In this document: in pieces, positions 24,964-32,854 of the stretch
How positions within the stretch are numbered: the first letter of the stretch is position 1
Layout of the letters: the number at the start of each line of letters is the position of its first letter
Source of the DNA: REEP01 sp964517265
Lineage (GTDB): Bacteria > Pseudomonadota > Alphaproteobacteria > Rhodospirillales > Defluviicoccaceae
Direction: 5' to 3'
DNA: 64,000 nt
Assembly: GCA_964517265.1 (NCBI GenBank)
Contig: CAZFBS010000004.1
Coordinates: 30,070 to 94,069, forward strand
Position numbers and translations under genes: made by a program
The notes under the pieces: generated by a model
What the model was told of the DNA's origin: nothing
The model's input: only the letters and a program-made list of their open reading frames with translations
The model's database searches: none

Positions 24964-27204
24964 CTACTGGAGCCGGCCGGAGGCGGGAAAGCCGCGCGGG
25001 ACTTTCTGGCCGCTTTGTCCGCGGGTACCGCTCCAGGACTCCAGCGCGGTCTCGGTGCGCATTCCGTTGCCCGAACGCCAGCAGAGGCCGGCGTGCCGGG
25101 TGAACGCGACAACATCGGCGAGTTGCCCTTCCCGATAGCGCTGAAGAATGACCCCACGCCCGCGCGTCATGACGGGAACCTCATCGAGCGCGAAAATCAG
25201 CATTCTTCTATTCGTTCCCACCATCGCGACCGCATCGGCGCCGGGCGGGACCACCGCACATGCCGCCGCCTGCTCGCCGCCGCCGACGTTGAGCACCTGC
25301 TTGCCGCCGCGGGTCTGGGCGATGACTTCGGCTTCCTCGATCATGAATCCCCGCCCCTGGTTGGAGACCACCAGAAGCCGGCGGCCGGGCTGGTGAACCA
25401 GGATCGCAACGGGGTCTTGATTGTCGTTGAGGTCGATCATCAGGCGCAGCGGCTCGCCCTGTCCGCGGCCACCCGGCAACCGCTCGCACCCCAGCGTGTA
25501 GAAGCGGCCGTCGGTAGCGAGCACGATCAGCTTGTCGGTGGTATGGGCGTAGATCACGAACCTGCCGCGATCGCCCTCCTTGTAGCGGATCTCGGAGGGA
25601 TCCTCCAGATGACCCTTCACCGCCCGCAGCCAGCCTTTCTCCGAGCACAGCACGGTGATCGGCTCACGCTCGATCAGCGCTTCCAGAGGCGCCTCGCCGA
25701 CCTCCGGCGCCTCGGTGATCGTCGTGCGCCGGCGGCCGAGCTCGGTGGCGCGGCCGAACGCCTTTCCGACCGCGGAAATATCGTCCGCGATCAGGTCCCA
25801 TCGCTGCGCCTCGTCATCAAGCAGGTGCACGATCTCGGCCTGTTCTGCGGTGAGCGCGTCATGCTCCTTGCGGATCTCGATTTCCTCCAGTTTGCGCAAC
25901 TGGCGCAGACGCATGTTGAGGATGGCATCCGCCTGCGTCGCGTTGAGCTTGAACCGGCGCATCAACGTGCTCTTCGGGTCATCGTCTTCGCGAATGATGC
26001 GAATGACCTTGTCCAGATTGAGATAAACGATCAGAAAGCCGCCGAGGATTTCCAGCCGTCGCTCGATCTGCTGCAGGCGATGGCGGCTGCGCCGGATCAA
26101 CACCTCGTGGCGGTGGTCGAGGAACGCCTGCAGCACGTCGCGCAGGTTCATCACCCGCGGCGTGACGCCCCCGTCCAGGACATTCATGTTGAGGCTGATC
26201 CGTACTTCCAGGTCGGTCAGGCGGAACAGCGGCTCCATCAACATCGCAGGCTCGATGGTCCGGCTCTTGGGCTCGAGCACGACACGCACCACGTCGGTCG
26301 ACTCGTCGCGGATGTCGGCAAGGAACGGCAGCTTGCGGGCCGCCATCAGCTCGGCGATCTTCTCGATTAGACGCGACTTGGCGACCTGAAAAGGAATTTC
26401 GGTGACGACGATCTGGTAAACACCGTGGCTCTTTTGCTCGACCTCCCAGCGGGCCCGCAACCGAAAGCTGCCGCGGCCGGTGCGGTAGGCCTCGAGAAGC
26501 CTCTCGCGCGGCTCCACCAGAACGCCTCCGGTCGGGAAATCAGGGCCAGGGATGAATTCGACGAGTTTGTCGACGCTGGCCTGCGGATGCTTGATCAGAT
26601 AGCGCAGCGCCGAGCAGATCTCACCGGCGTTGTGAGGCGGGATACTGGTCGCCATGCCGACTGCGATGCCGGTCGCGCCGTTGGCGAGGAGGTTCGGGAA
26701 CCGCGCCGGCAGCACCACCGGTTCCTGATCTTCTCCGTCATAGGTCGGCCGGAAATCCACGGCATCTTCGTCGATGCCGGCCAGCAGTGCCTGGGCGACC
26801 GCGGTCAGGCGCGCCTCGGTGTAGCGCATCGCCGCCGCGTTATCGCCGTCGATGTTGCCGAAGTTGCCCTGGCCGTCGACCAGCGGATAGCGGACAGCGA
26901 ACTCCTGAGCAAGCCGGACCAGAGCCTCGTAAACCGCGGCATCGCCGTGCGGATGGAATTTGCCGATCACGTCGCCGACGACGCGCGCGCACTTCTTGAA
27001 ACCCGCAGGGGGATTGAGGCCCAGCTCCCGCATGGCATGAAGCAGCCGCCGATGAACGGGCTTGAGACCGTCGCGGACGTCCGGCAGCGAACGCGAGACG
27101 ATGGTCGAGAGGGCATAGGAAAGGTAACGCTGGCTCAACGCATCGGCGAGCGCAACATCCTCGATGGCGCCCCCCGGCAACACTGGTGGCGGTGCACCAC
27201 TCAT
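24964..27204 (-). CDS. parC: DNA topoisomerase IV subunit A
   Basis: Breakage-rejoining subunit of the enzyme that unlinks daughter chromosomes. 746 residues, start ATG 27204. N-terminal LSQRYLSYALSTIVSRSLPDVRDGLKPVHRRLL, catalytic Tyr in AAAMRYTEARL, coiled-coil tower, and C-terminal beta-pinwheel. The length and MSGAPPPVLPGG N terminus fit ParC rather than the longer GyrA. In the quinolone-determining region the sequence is GKFHPHGDAAVYEAL, with Ala at the position of E. coli Ser80 and Glu at that of Glu84. Confidence 0.93.
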   Translation of the reverse strand: MSGAPPPVLPGGAIEDVALADALSQRYLSYALSTIVSRSLPDVRDGLKPVHRRLLHAMRELGLNPPAGFKKCARVVGDVIGKFHPHGDAAVYEALVRLAQEFAVRYPLVDGQGNFGNIDGDNAAAMRYTEARLTAVAQALLAGIDEDAVDFRPTYDGEDQEPVVLPARFPNLLANGATGIAVGMATSIPPHNAGEICSALRYLIKHPQASVDKLVEFIPGPDFPTGGVLVEPRERLLEAYRTGRGSFRLRARWEVEQKSHGVYQIVVTEIPFQVAKSRLIEKIAELMAARKLPFLADIRDESTDVVRVVLEPKSRTIEPAMLMEPLFRLTDLEVRISLNMNVLDGGVTPRVMNLRDVLQAFLDHRHEVLIRRSRHRLQQIERRLEILGGFLIVYLNLDKVIRIIREDDDPKSTLMRRFKLNATQADAILNMRLRQLRKLEEIEIRKEHDALTAEQAEIVHLLDDEAQRWDLIADDISAVGKAFGRATELGRRRTTITEAPEVGEAPLEALIEREPITVLCSEKGWLRAVKGHLEDPSEIRYKEGDRGRFVIYAHTTDKLIVLATDGRFYTLGCERLPGGRGQGEPLRLMIDLNDNQDPVAILVHQPGRRLLVVSNQGRGFMIEEAEVIAQTRGGKQVLNVGGGEQAAACAVVPPGADAVAMVGTNRRMLIFALDEVPVMTRGRGVILQRYREGQLADVVAFTRHAGLCWRSGNGMRTETALESWSGTRGQSGQKVPRGFPASGRLQ

Positions 27205-27459
27205 CTACAGGTCCTTTGCCGGCGAATGGAAGGTTGTCATCATAGTTTACACCGGGTGGGCACCGCAGGCTAGCCTCCAGCTCCTTGAAAATAAAAGGAT
27301 TTGTGTTTCAGCAGGGAGCGCCGACGGCTCGTTTCGGCGGCAATGGCGCCGCCCGCGGGGAATGGGGTGTCGCAGAACTGAACACTTCGGTCCGCTCACA
27401 GCCGGCTCCGCTACGCCCAACCTTCTCAAAATGCTGGCTTTTCCTTCATTCCAGAAGAC
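27205..27459. other. Gene-free stretch upstream of parC
   Basis: No convincing coding frame. It must contain the parC promoter reading leftwards and lies upstream of the sigma-54 element. Open frames here have no recognisable protein features. Confidence 0.5.
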
Positions 27460-27475
27460 TGGCACGGTTGTTGCT
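27460..27475 (+). promoter_or_regulatory. Consensus sigma-54 (RpoN) promoter
   Basis: TGGCACGGTTGTTGCT matches the -24/-12 consensus TGGCAC-R-N4-TTGC-W at every defined base, with the correct GG to GC spacing. Transcription should start about 12 bases after the GC, near 27486-27488, reading rightwards. No gene follows on that strand before a strong terminator. Confidence 0.75.
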
Positions 27476-27486
27476 TTTCCACTTCC

Positions 27487-27710
27487 CGCAGGCTCAGCCG
27501 ACCCATCCGGCCTCTGATATGGATCCCGGATGAGGCAAAGCTAGCCGGGGCAGTACGGAGGCAGGACAAGTGCAAAATTGCCATACCCGAAGAGGTTGCC
27601 GTCCATGCTGCCGATAACAGGCTGTCGGTTCGTCTTGCGGACGAGGCCTGCAATGGCCAGGGGATGAAACTATGGCGACGGTCCGGGTCGGGGCCGTCGT
27701 CTTTTTTTCT
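27487..27710 (+). ncRNA. Candidate sigma-54-dependent small RNA (about 220 nt)
   Basis: The interval from the predicted sigma-54 start to the intrinsic terminator has no long coding frame on the plus strand. It has several stems: CATCCGG (27504-27510) with CCGGATG (27526-27532), CCGATA with TGTCGG near 27611-27628, TCGTC with GACGA near 27630-27644, and the terminator hairpin. A frame of 20 codons starts at ATG 27605 and could be a tiny peptide. The next genes on both sides are on the minus strand, so the transcript stands alone. No Rfam family is recognised by eye. Confidence 0.55.
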
Positions 27711-27711
27711 T
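27674..27711 (+). terminator. Rho-independent terminator
   Basis: GGCGACGG-(TCC GGGTCG GGG)-CCGTCGTC forms a GC-rich stem (CGACGG with CCGTCG, extended by outer and inner pairs) followed directly by TCTTTTTTTCTT. The T-run is on the plus-strand 3' side, so it ends rightward transcription from the sigma-54 promoter. It sits just beyond the 3' end of the convergent spmAB-like gene. Confidence 0.85.
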
Positions 27712-27756
27712 CCGCCAATCCTCACAACCCGCCAATCCTCACGGGAGTTCGCTGCC

Positions 27757-29085
27757 CTATCCATAAAGGACCCAGCAGATCAGCACCGCCGCGGCGATGC
27801 CGGCAAGGTCTGCGGAAAGTGCGGTGGGCAGAGCGTGGCGCATGCGGCGCACGCTGACAGCCCCGAAATAGACGGCGATGACGTAGAACGTGGTTTCCGT
27901 CGATCCCTGGAACGTGCTGACCAGGAGTCCGGTGTAACTGTCGGGACCGATCGCCGGATCGTTGATGATCGAGGCAAGCACGCCGAAGGCCCCAGAGCCG
28001 GACAAGGGGCGCAGCAGAGCCATCGGCAGGGCCTCCGCCGGCAGTCCCAGCGGCCCGGTGACGACACCGAGCGGTGCGATCAGGCTCGCCAGCGCGCCGC
28101 TCTCGCGCAGCATCCCGACGGCAACCAGAATGGCCACGAGGTAGGGGATGATCCGGAGTGCGACCTGGAATCCGTCCTTGGCGCCCTCGATGAATACCTC
28201 ATAGACCCGGACCCGGCGCGCCGCGCCGAACCCGAGCAGCGCCATCATCAGGCCCGGGATGATCCACGGCGCAATCTCGCGCCCGTAGAGGATGGTCAAG
28301 GGGACCAGAGCAAACACACTCGCCAGAACCAGGACCGAGATCCACAATGGGTAGGAGTCAACCGCCATCGACGGAGGATCGGCCGGTGCCGTCCCGGCGA
28401 GTGCCTCCGGCGACAGATCGGCCGCGCCGCCGGTCGTCGGAATCGACCTCGGCGGGATCGAATCCGGCGGAAGCGAAGGACCCTCGGCCCAGCGGCGTTG
28501 CAGCACCTTCGCCATGAGGATCGCAACCGTCGTCGAGCAGATGGTGGCGAACAAGGTGGTCGGGACAATCGCCGCGGGATCGAGCGATCCGGCCGCCGCG
28601 CGGATCGCGATCACCCCGGTCGGCAGGAGGGTAACGCTCGAGGTGTTGATGGCGAGGAACAGCACCATCGCATTGGTCGCGGTCCCCGGCCTGGCATTGA
28701 GGGTTTCCAACTCCTGCATCGCGCGGATGCCGAACGGAGTGGCGGCATTGCCGAGACCGAGCGTGTTGGCGGAGATGTTGAGAATCATCGCACCCATGGC
28801 CGGATGATCCGGCGGAACCTCCGGGAACAGCCGCTGCATCAGCGGACGGACCGCCTTGGCGATGATGACCAGCAGGCCGCCGGCTTCGGCGACCTTCATC
28901 AATCCAAGGAACAGAGTCATCACCCCGACGAGGCCGATCGCCAGCGTCACCGCGCTGCCGGCACTCTCCAGCATGGCGGCGCTGAGGGCGTCCATCGGCA
29001 TCGGGCTTTCCGGCGGCAAGAACAGTTGTCGATACGCGGCCGCCGCGAACGCAACGGCAACCAGCACGAAAAAGATGATGTTCAC
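27757..29085 (-). CDS. Fused SpmA/SpmB-like nucleoside-recognition membrane protein
   Basis: Integral membrane protein joining the two Gate/nucleoside-recognition domains that form spore maturation proteins A and B in Bacillus. From GTG 29085 the product (starting VNIIFFVLVAVAF) has 442 residues; GTG 29166 would add a non-conserved tail. The SpmA half has GLMKVAEAGGLL, LNISANTLGLGNAATPFGI and NTSSVTLLPTG; the SpmB half has GFQVALRIIPYLVAILVA, LLRPLSGSGAFG and STFQGSTETTFYV. The organism type does not sporulate, so the role is probably transport or envelope related, and unproven. Confidence 0.85.
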   Translation of the reverse strand: MNIIFFVLVAVAFAAAAYRQLFLPPESPMPMDALSAAMLESAGSAVTLAIGLVGVMTLFLGLMKVAEAGGLLVIIAKAVRPLMQRLFPEVPPDHPAMGAMILNISANTLGLGNAATPFGIRAMQELETLNARPGTATNAMVLFLAINTSSVTLLPTGVIAIRAAAGSLDPAAIVPTTLFATICSTTVAILMAKVLQRRWAEGPSLPPDSIPPRSIPTTGGAADLSPEALAGTAPADPPSMAVDSYPLWISVLVLASVFALVPLTILYGREIAPWIIPGLMMALLGFGAARRVRVYEVFIEGAKDGFQVALRIIPYLVAILVAVGMLRESGALASLIAPLGVVTGPLGLPAEALPMALLRPLSGSGAFGVLASIINDPAIGPDSYTGLLVSTFQGSTETTFYVIAVYFGAVSVRRMRHALPTALSADLAGIAAAVLICWVLYG

Positions 29086-29248
29086 GTGGAGGTGACTCTC
29101 GCCTGAGATGCCCGAGCAAGCCGGGGCGGGCGGGACAATAACAACGGATGCGCGCAAATCAAGCACCCGTTTCGATCGTGCACAGGGATCCTTAACCCTG
29201 TGCCGGCTAAAGTGACAAGGGGGGTGGCTGGCCTATCGCCGAGAAGAG

Positions 29249-30583
29249 ATGCCGAGAATTCTGCACGTCAGCGTGGTTGTCGCTGTTGTCCTGGTTTCCG
29301 CCGTCGCCGGCATTGCGCTTCACCTTGCGGAGCAGCCTGCCGGCGAATCGCCCTCCGAGATCGACCGGGCGTTCGGGCGCTCGATGCCGGCAGACCCGGT
29401 GTCTGCCGCGCGTCATCGTTTTCCGCTACGGCTGCGTGTGAACGAGGAGCCCTCCTCATGGCAGGAACCGGAGGGACCGCAGGACCGGTTTGCACCTGGT
29501 GAAGTGCTGGCGATGCGGACCCCGGGTGCCTTCATCACAGCGGCCGCGGACCTCGGCTATTCGGTGGTCGAAACGCTCTCGCTGCCGCGGCTGGGTGAAC
29601 GGGTCCATCGGATCAGGCTTCCGCCTGGCATCGACGTGCCGGCAGGAGTGGCGAAGCTGCGGCAGCGGTTCCCGCGCGCGGTCGTCGACGCGAATCATTA
29701 TTTCCGGCTGGCGCAAGGCATGGACCTGCCCGCCAGCGTTGCGCGCGCCTCGATCGGATGGGACCGGCTGCCCATCGATTGCGGCAAAGGGGTCCGGATC
29801 GGCATGATTGATGCCGCCGTCGATGCCGGTCATCCGGCGTTGCGAGGGACCGATCTGACCTATCGCTCCTTTGCCACGCCGGGCCGGACTCCGGGTCCTG
29901 CCGAACACGGGACGGCCATCGCCGCCTTGCTGCTCGGTCGGCCGGACGCCGGGCGCGGTTGGGGCGGACTTCTTCCGGGAGCCCACGTTGCCGCCGCCGC
30001 CATTTTCGAAGTCAACGAGCGGGGAAGGACGGTTGCCACGGCACGCGCTCTTCTGCAGGCGGTGGACTGGATGGCGGGGCAGGGTGTCCGAGTCGTCAAT
30101 CTGAGCATGGCCGGGCCGGACAACGGTGTTATTCGCTTGGCCACGGAACGCGCCCTGCAGGAGGGCTTGATTCTGGTGGCAGCGGCAGGAAACGGGGCAA
30201 GTGCGACCGAGCGCGCGTTTCCCGCTGCCTATCCGGACGTCATCGCCGTCACCGCCGTCAGCCCCGACGGCCGGGTCTATCCTCACGCCAATCAGGGACC
30301 GTATATCGATTTTGCTGCGCCCGGCGTCCGGTTGTGGACGGCCGTACCCAACGGCGGGCGGTTTCAAAGCGGAACGTCCTTCGCCGCCCCTTACGTTACG
30401 TCGATGGCGGCGCTGACGCTGGTGGAGAGCCCGGCCCGAACAGTGGAAGCGGTGCGTGCACGGCTGCGCGAAGATGTGCTCGATCTCGGCGTGAGGGGGC
30501 GGGACGACGTGTTCGGCTGGGGTTTGGCGCGCATGCAACCGGGCTGCCGCGGCAATGCCCGGACGGCGTTTTTTGCTCGGTGA
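29249..30583 (+). CDS. Membrane-anchored or secreted subtilisin-like serine protease (S8)
   Basis: 444 residues. A hydrophobic N terminus (VVVAVVLVSAVAGIALHL) is a signal peptide or anchor, followed by about 150 residues of pro-region. The S8 triad is complete: Asp in IGMIDAAVDAGHPAL, His in AEHGTAIAALLLG, Ser in SGTSFAAPYVTSMAAL; the oxyanion Asn is in LVAAAGNGA. The residues after Asp and His (DAAVD, HGTAI) depart from the usual DTGVD and HGTHV. The minus-strand spmAB-like gene diverges from it. Substrate unknown. Confidence 0.87.
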   Translation: MPRILHVSVVVAVVLVSAVAGIALHLAEQPAGESPSEIDRAFGRSMPADPVSAARHRFPLRLRVNEEPSSWQEPEGPQDRFAPGEVLAMRTPGAFITAAADLGYSVVETLSLPRLGERVHRIRLPPGIDVPAGVAKLRQRFPRAVVDANHYFRLAQGMDLPASVARASIGWDRLPIDCGKGVRIGMIDAAVDAGHPALRGTDLTYRSFATPGRTPGPAEHGTAIAALLLGRPDAGRGWGGLLPGAHVAAAAIFEVNERGRTVATARALLQAVDWMAGQGVRVVNLSMAGPDNGVIRLATERALQEGLILVAAAGNGASATERAFPAAYPDVIAVTAVSPDGRVYPHANQGPYIDFAAPGVRLWTAVPNGGRFQSGTSFAAPYVTSMAALTLVESPARTVEAVRARLREDVLDLGVRGRDDVFGWGLARMQPGCRGNARTAFFAR

Positions 30584-30625
30584 GAAGCGCAACCGTTGGA
30601 GACCGCAGCGGGGATGAAGATCGGC

Positions 30626-31060
30626 TCAGCTCGTATCGGAAGCGTTCGCCAAGACACGGACCAACGCGAAGATCCGTTTGCGGACGTGGGGATCCGCAAT
30701 GCGGAAGTAGTTGTGCATCAGTTCAAACGATTCGCGCGAACTCATCGGGTCGCCCTCGAACTCCGCGACGGGATTGTCCGCCATCCCCATGTTCATTCCG
30801 TCCATGGTCGGAGCTTCACCGGCGAGGCCTTCGAAAAAGAACGCCACCTCGACGCCGAGCGCCTTGGCGATTCGGAACAGGTTGCTGGCCCCCACTCTGT
30901 TGGTGCCGCTCTCGTATTTCTGAACCTGCTGGAAGGTCACACCGATGGCGTGGCCGAGCTTGGTCTGGCTGATCCGCAGGCCAAGTCTTCGGCCCCGAAT
31001 TCGCCCCCCTACAAATCTGTCGATCGGGTCGGGACCCTGTTCCGTAACGGACCGTTTCAT
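30626..31060 (-). CDS. XRE-family transcriptional regulator
   Basis: 144 residues. An N-terminal helix-turn-helix (RIRGRRLGLRISQTKLGHAIGVTFQQVQKYESGTNRVGASNLFRIAKALGV) is of the Cro/CI type common in alphaproteobacteria, where FQQVQKYE is characteristic. The C-terminal 60 residues are variable, with a short helix VRKRIFALVRVLA. No ligand-binding domain is seen. The target is unknown; it lies between the subtilase and the cupin-thiolase-ligase operon. Confidence 0.85.
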   Translation of the reverse strand: MKRSVTEQGPDPIDRFVGGRIRGRRLGLRISQTKLGHAIGVTFQQVQKYESGTNRVGASNLFRIAKALGVEVAFFFEGLAGEAPTMDGMNMGMADNPVAEFEGDPMSSRESFELMHNYFRIADPHVRKRIFALVRVLANASDTS

Positions 31061-31251
31061 GAGGTGGATACTACTGCTGTTTGTAGCGATTTGTCGAGGT
31101 CGAGCAACGCACGTGTCCCTCCCGACAAGAATATTTCCTCATCCGCGCTGGCTCCTCGGCTCCAGGACCCGAGCGTAAGCACCTCGTGATCGTCATGCTA
31201 TAGCCTATGACATGAGACGCCGGTCCACCCGTCGCCCGGCGTGCCTGCCGA

Positions 31252-31677
31252 TCACTTTTCCGGCTGCCAGCCTGGAGGAGCCAATTCGAAACCGCAAAAC
31301 TCGAATGCCGGCGCCGTCACGCAACTGACCAGTGTCCAGGCGCCGAGGCTGACCGCGCTCATCCACGTCCACGGCTCGACGGCGGCATGGGGACATTGTC
31401 CTGCCCCGAGATCGTTGCCGAGCATGATGCGCCGGGGGCTGCGCCCGGCAGAGGCGAGGGTGAGGCAAAGCGGATCGCCGCTGACAAAGTGCCAGATCTC
31501 CGTCGCATCGATTCGGTGCCAGGCGGACACATGGTTCTCGGGGAGCAGGTAGTAGATCGTGGCCAGTGTCCCGCGCGCGCCGCCCTCGGGCTGGTGGCGG
31601 AAGGTTTCTCGGTAATAGCCGCCTTCCGGATGTGGGCGAAGCTCAAGCCGAACAACCAGGTCGGAGACGCTCATCAT
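31252..31677 (-). CDS. Cupin DUF985 family protein
   Basis: About 141 residues from ATG 31677 (or 31674). Conserved RLELRPHPEGGYYRETFR, ATIYYLLPENHVSAWHRID, EIWHFVSGDPL and FELAPPGWQP are the DUF985 pattern, a beta-barrel of the RmlC-like cupin fold with unknown reaction. The start lies two bases after the thiolase stop, so it is the third gene of a ligase-thiolase-cupin operon. Confidence 0.87.
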   Translation of the reverse strand: MMSVSDLVVRLELRPHPEGGYYRETFRHQPEGGARGTLATIYYLLPENHVSAWHRIDATEIWHFVSGDPLCLTLASAGRSPRRIMLGNDLGAGQCPHAAVEPWTWMSAVSLGAWTLVSCVTAPAFEFCGFELAPPGWQPEK

Positions 31678-31678
31678 C

Positions 31679-32854
31679 TCAGATGGCCTCGAGAAGGGTC
31701 GAGATCCCAAGGCCCCCGGCGATGCCAAGGGTTGCCAGCGCCATCGTTGCGTCTGTCGATGATCCCGCCCCGCGCACCATTTCGGTGAACAGTCGGACAA
31801 TTAGGATCGCGCCGGAGGCTCCGAACGGGTGGCCGAGAGCGATTGCCCCGCCGCCGACATTCACCTTCGTCTCGGCAATCTCCAGCGAATCCAGACAGGC
31901 AAGAACCTGGGCCGCAAAGGCTTCGTTGAACTCGACCAGATCGACAGCCTCCATCGTCAGGCCTTGGCGGCGCGCGAACAGCGCACGGGTGGAGGCGATC
32001 GGCCCCGTTCCCAGCAGGCGCGGATCGACACCGGCGGCGGCACTGTCCACCACTCGCAGGCCGGCACGGGCCCCCATCGCACGAAACCGCGCGGCGGAGA
32101 CGATTACAACAGCCGCAGCGCCGTCGTTGATCGGACAGGCGTTCCCGGCGGTGACGCGTCCTCCTTCGACGAAAGCGGGGGCAAGCTGCGCGAGACGCGC
32201 CATGCTGGTATCCGCGCGCGGACATTCGTCGCGCTGGACATGTCCGCCCGCAAGATCCGGAACGGGCACGATCTCGCCGTCGAAACGACCGCTGCGCTGG
32301 GCCGCCACGGACTTGAGGTGGCTGCCGAGCGCGTAGCGATCCTGACGTTCCCGGGAAATGCCATATTGACGCCCCACCTCTTCTGCGGCGATGCCCATGT
32401 CGGGATCGCCGATGCTGTCCGGAGCGAATCGGGCGCGCTGATAGATGCGGGGGGTGTGATAAAGGCTTGCCGGCCGTTCCACCCGCCATGGCGCCGTGCT
32501 CGCACTTTCGACCCCGCCGGCGATATAGACATCGCCGGCCCCGGCGGTGATCAAGCGGGCCGCCAGATTGATCGCTTCCAGTCCGGAGCCGCACTGGCGA
32601 TCGACGGTGACGCCGGGAACCGAGATCGGAAATCCGGCGGCCAGCGCTGCCAGCCGCGCCGGATTGCCGCCCGGACCGGCGGCGTTGCCGAGAATCACGT
32701 CATCGACCGCGTCGGCCTCGAGTCCGGCGTCGGCGAGCACTGCATTCATAACGGGGGCGGCCAGCGCCTCGACGCTCAAATGCCGCAGTACGCCTCCCAG
32801 CCGCCCGATCGGGGTGCGGCGTGCGGCAATGATAACCGGTTTCTCCGCTATCAT
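31679..32854 (-). CDS. Thiolase family protein lacking the C-terminal catalytic cysteine
   Basis: 391 residues from ATG 32854, which overlaps the ligase stop (ATGA). The nucleophile Cys is in VDRQCGSGLEAI, Asn/Glu/Phe in VEFNEAFAAQ, and the His in GGGAIALGHPFGASGA. At the C terminus the usual CIGGGMG-type motif reads LGIAGGLGIS, so the second catalytic Cys (the base that activates the attacking substrate) is Gly. It may therefore catalyse a changed or one-sided reaction. Family placement is certain; acetyl-CoA acetyltransferase activity is not. Confidence 0.85.
   Translation of the reverse strand: MIAEKPVIIAARRTPIGRLGGVLRHLSVEALAAPVMNAVLADAGLEADAVDDVILGNAAGPGGNPARLAALAAGFPISVPGVTVDRQCGSGLEAINLAARLITAGAGDVYIAGGVESASTAPWRVERPASLYHTPRIYQRARFAPDSIGDPDMGIAAEEVGRQYGISRERQDRYALGSHLKSVAAQRSGRFDGEIVPVPDLAGGHVQRDECPRADTSMARLAQLAPAFVEGGRVTAGNACPINDGAAAVVIVSAARFRAMGARAGLRVVDSAAAGVDPRLLGTGPIASTRALFARRQGLTMEAVDLVEFNEAFAAQVLACLDSLEIAETKVNVGGGAIALGHPFGASGAILIVRLFTEMVRGAGSSTDATMALATLGIAGGLGISTLLEAI

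Noticed and set aside
24715..26370. 551-codon plus-strand frame opposite parC
   Set aside because: Antisense to a certain gene; composition is typical of GC-rich shadow frames.
27525..27565. Resemblance of GAGGCAAAGC to the GEMM (c-di-GMP-I) riboswitch core
   Set aside because: The second conserved half (GGTAGC and receptor) and the paired arms are not seen, and no coding gene follows.
27664..29106. 480-codon plus-strand frame starting in the terminator, His/Arg/Gly-rich
   Set aside because: Antisense to the SpmAB-like gene, low-complexity basic composition.
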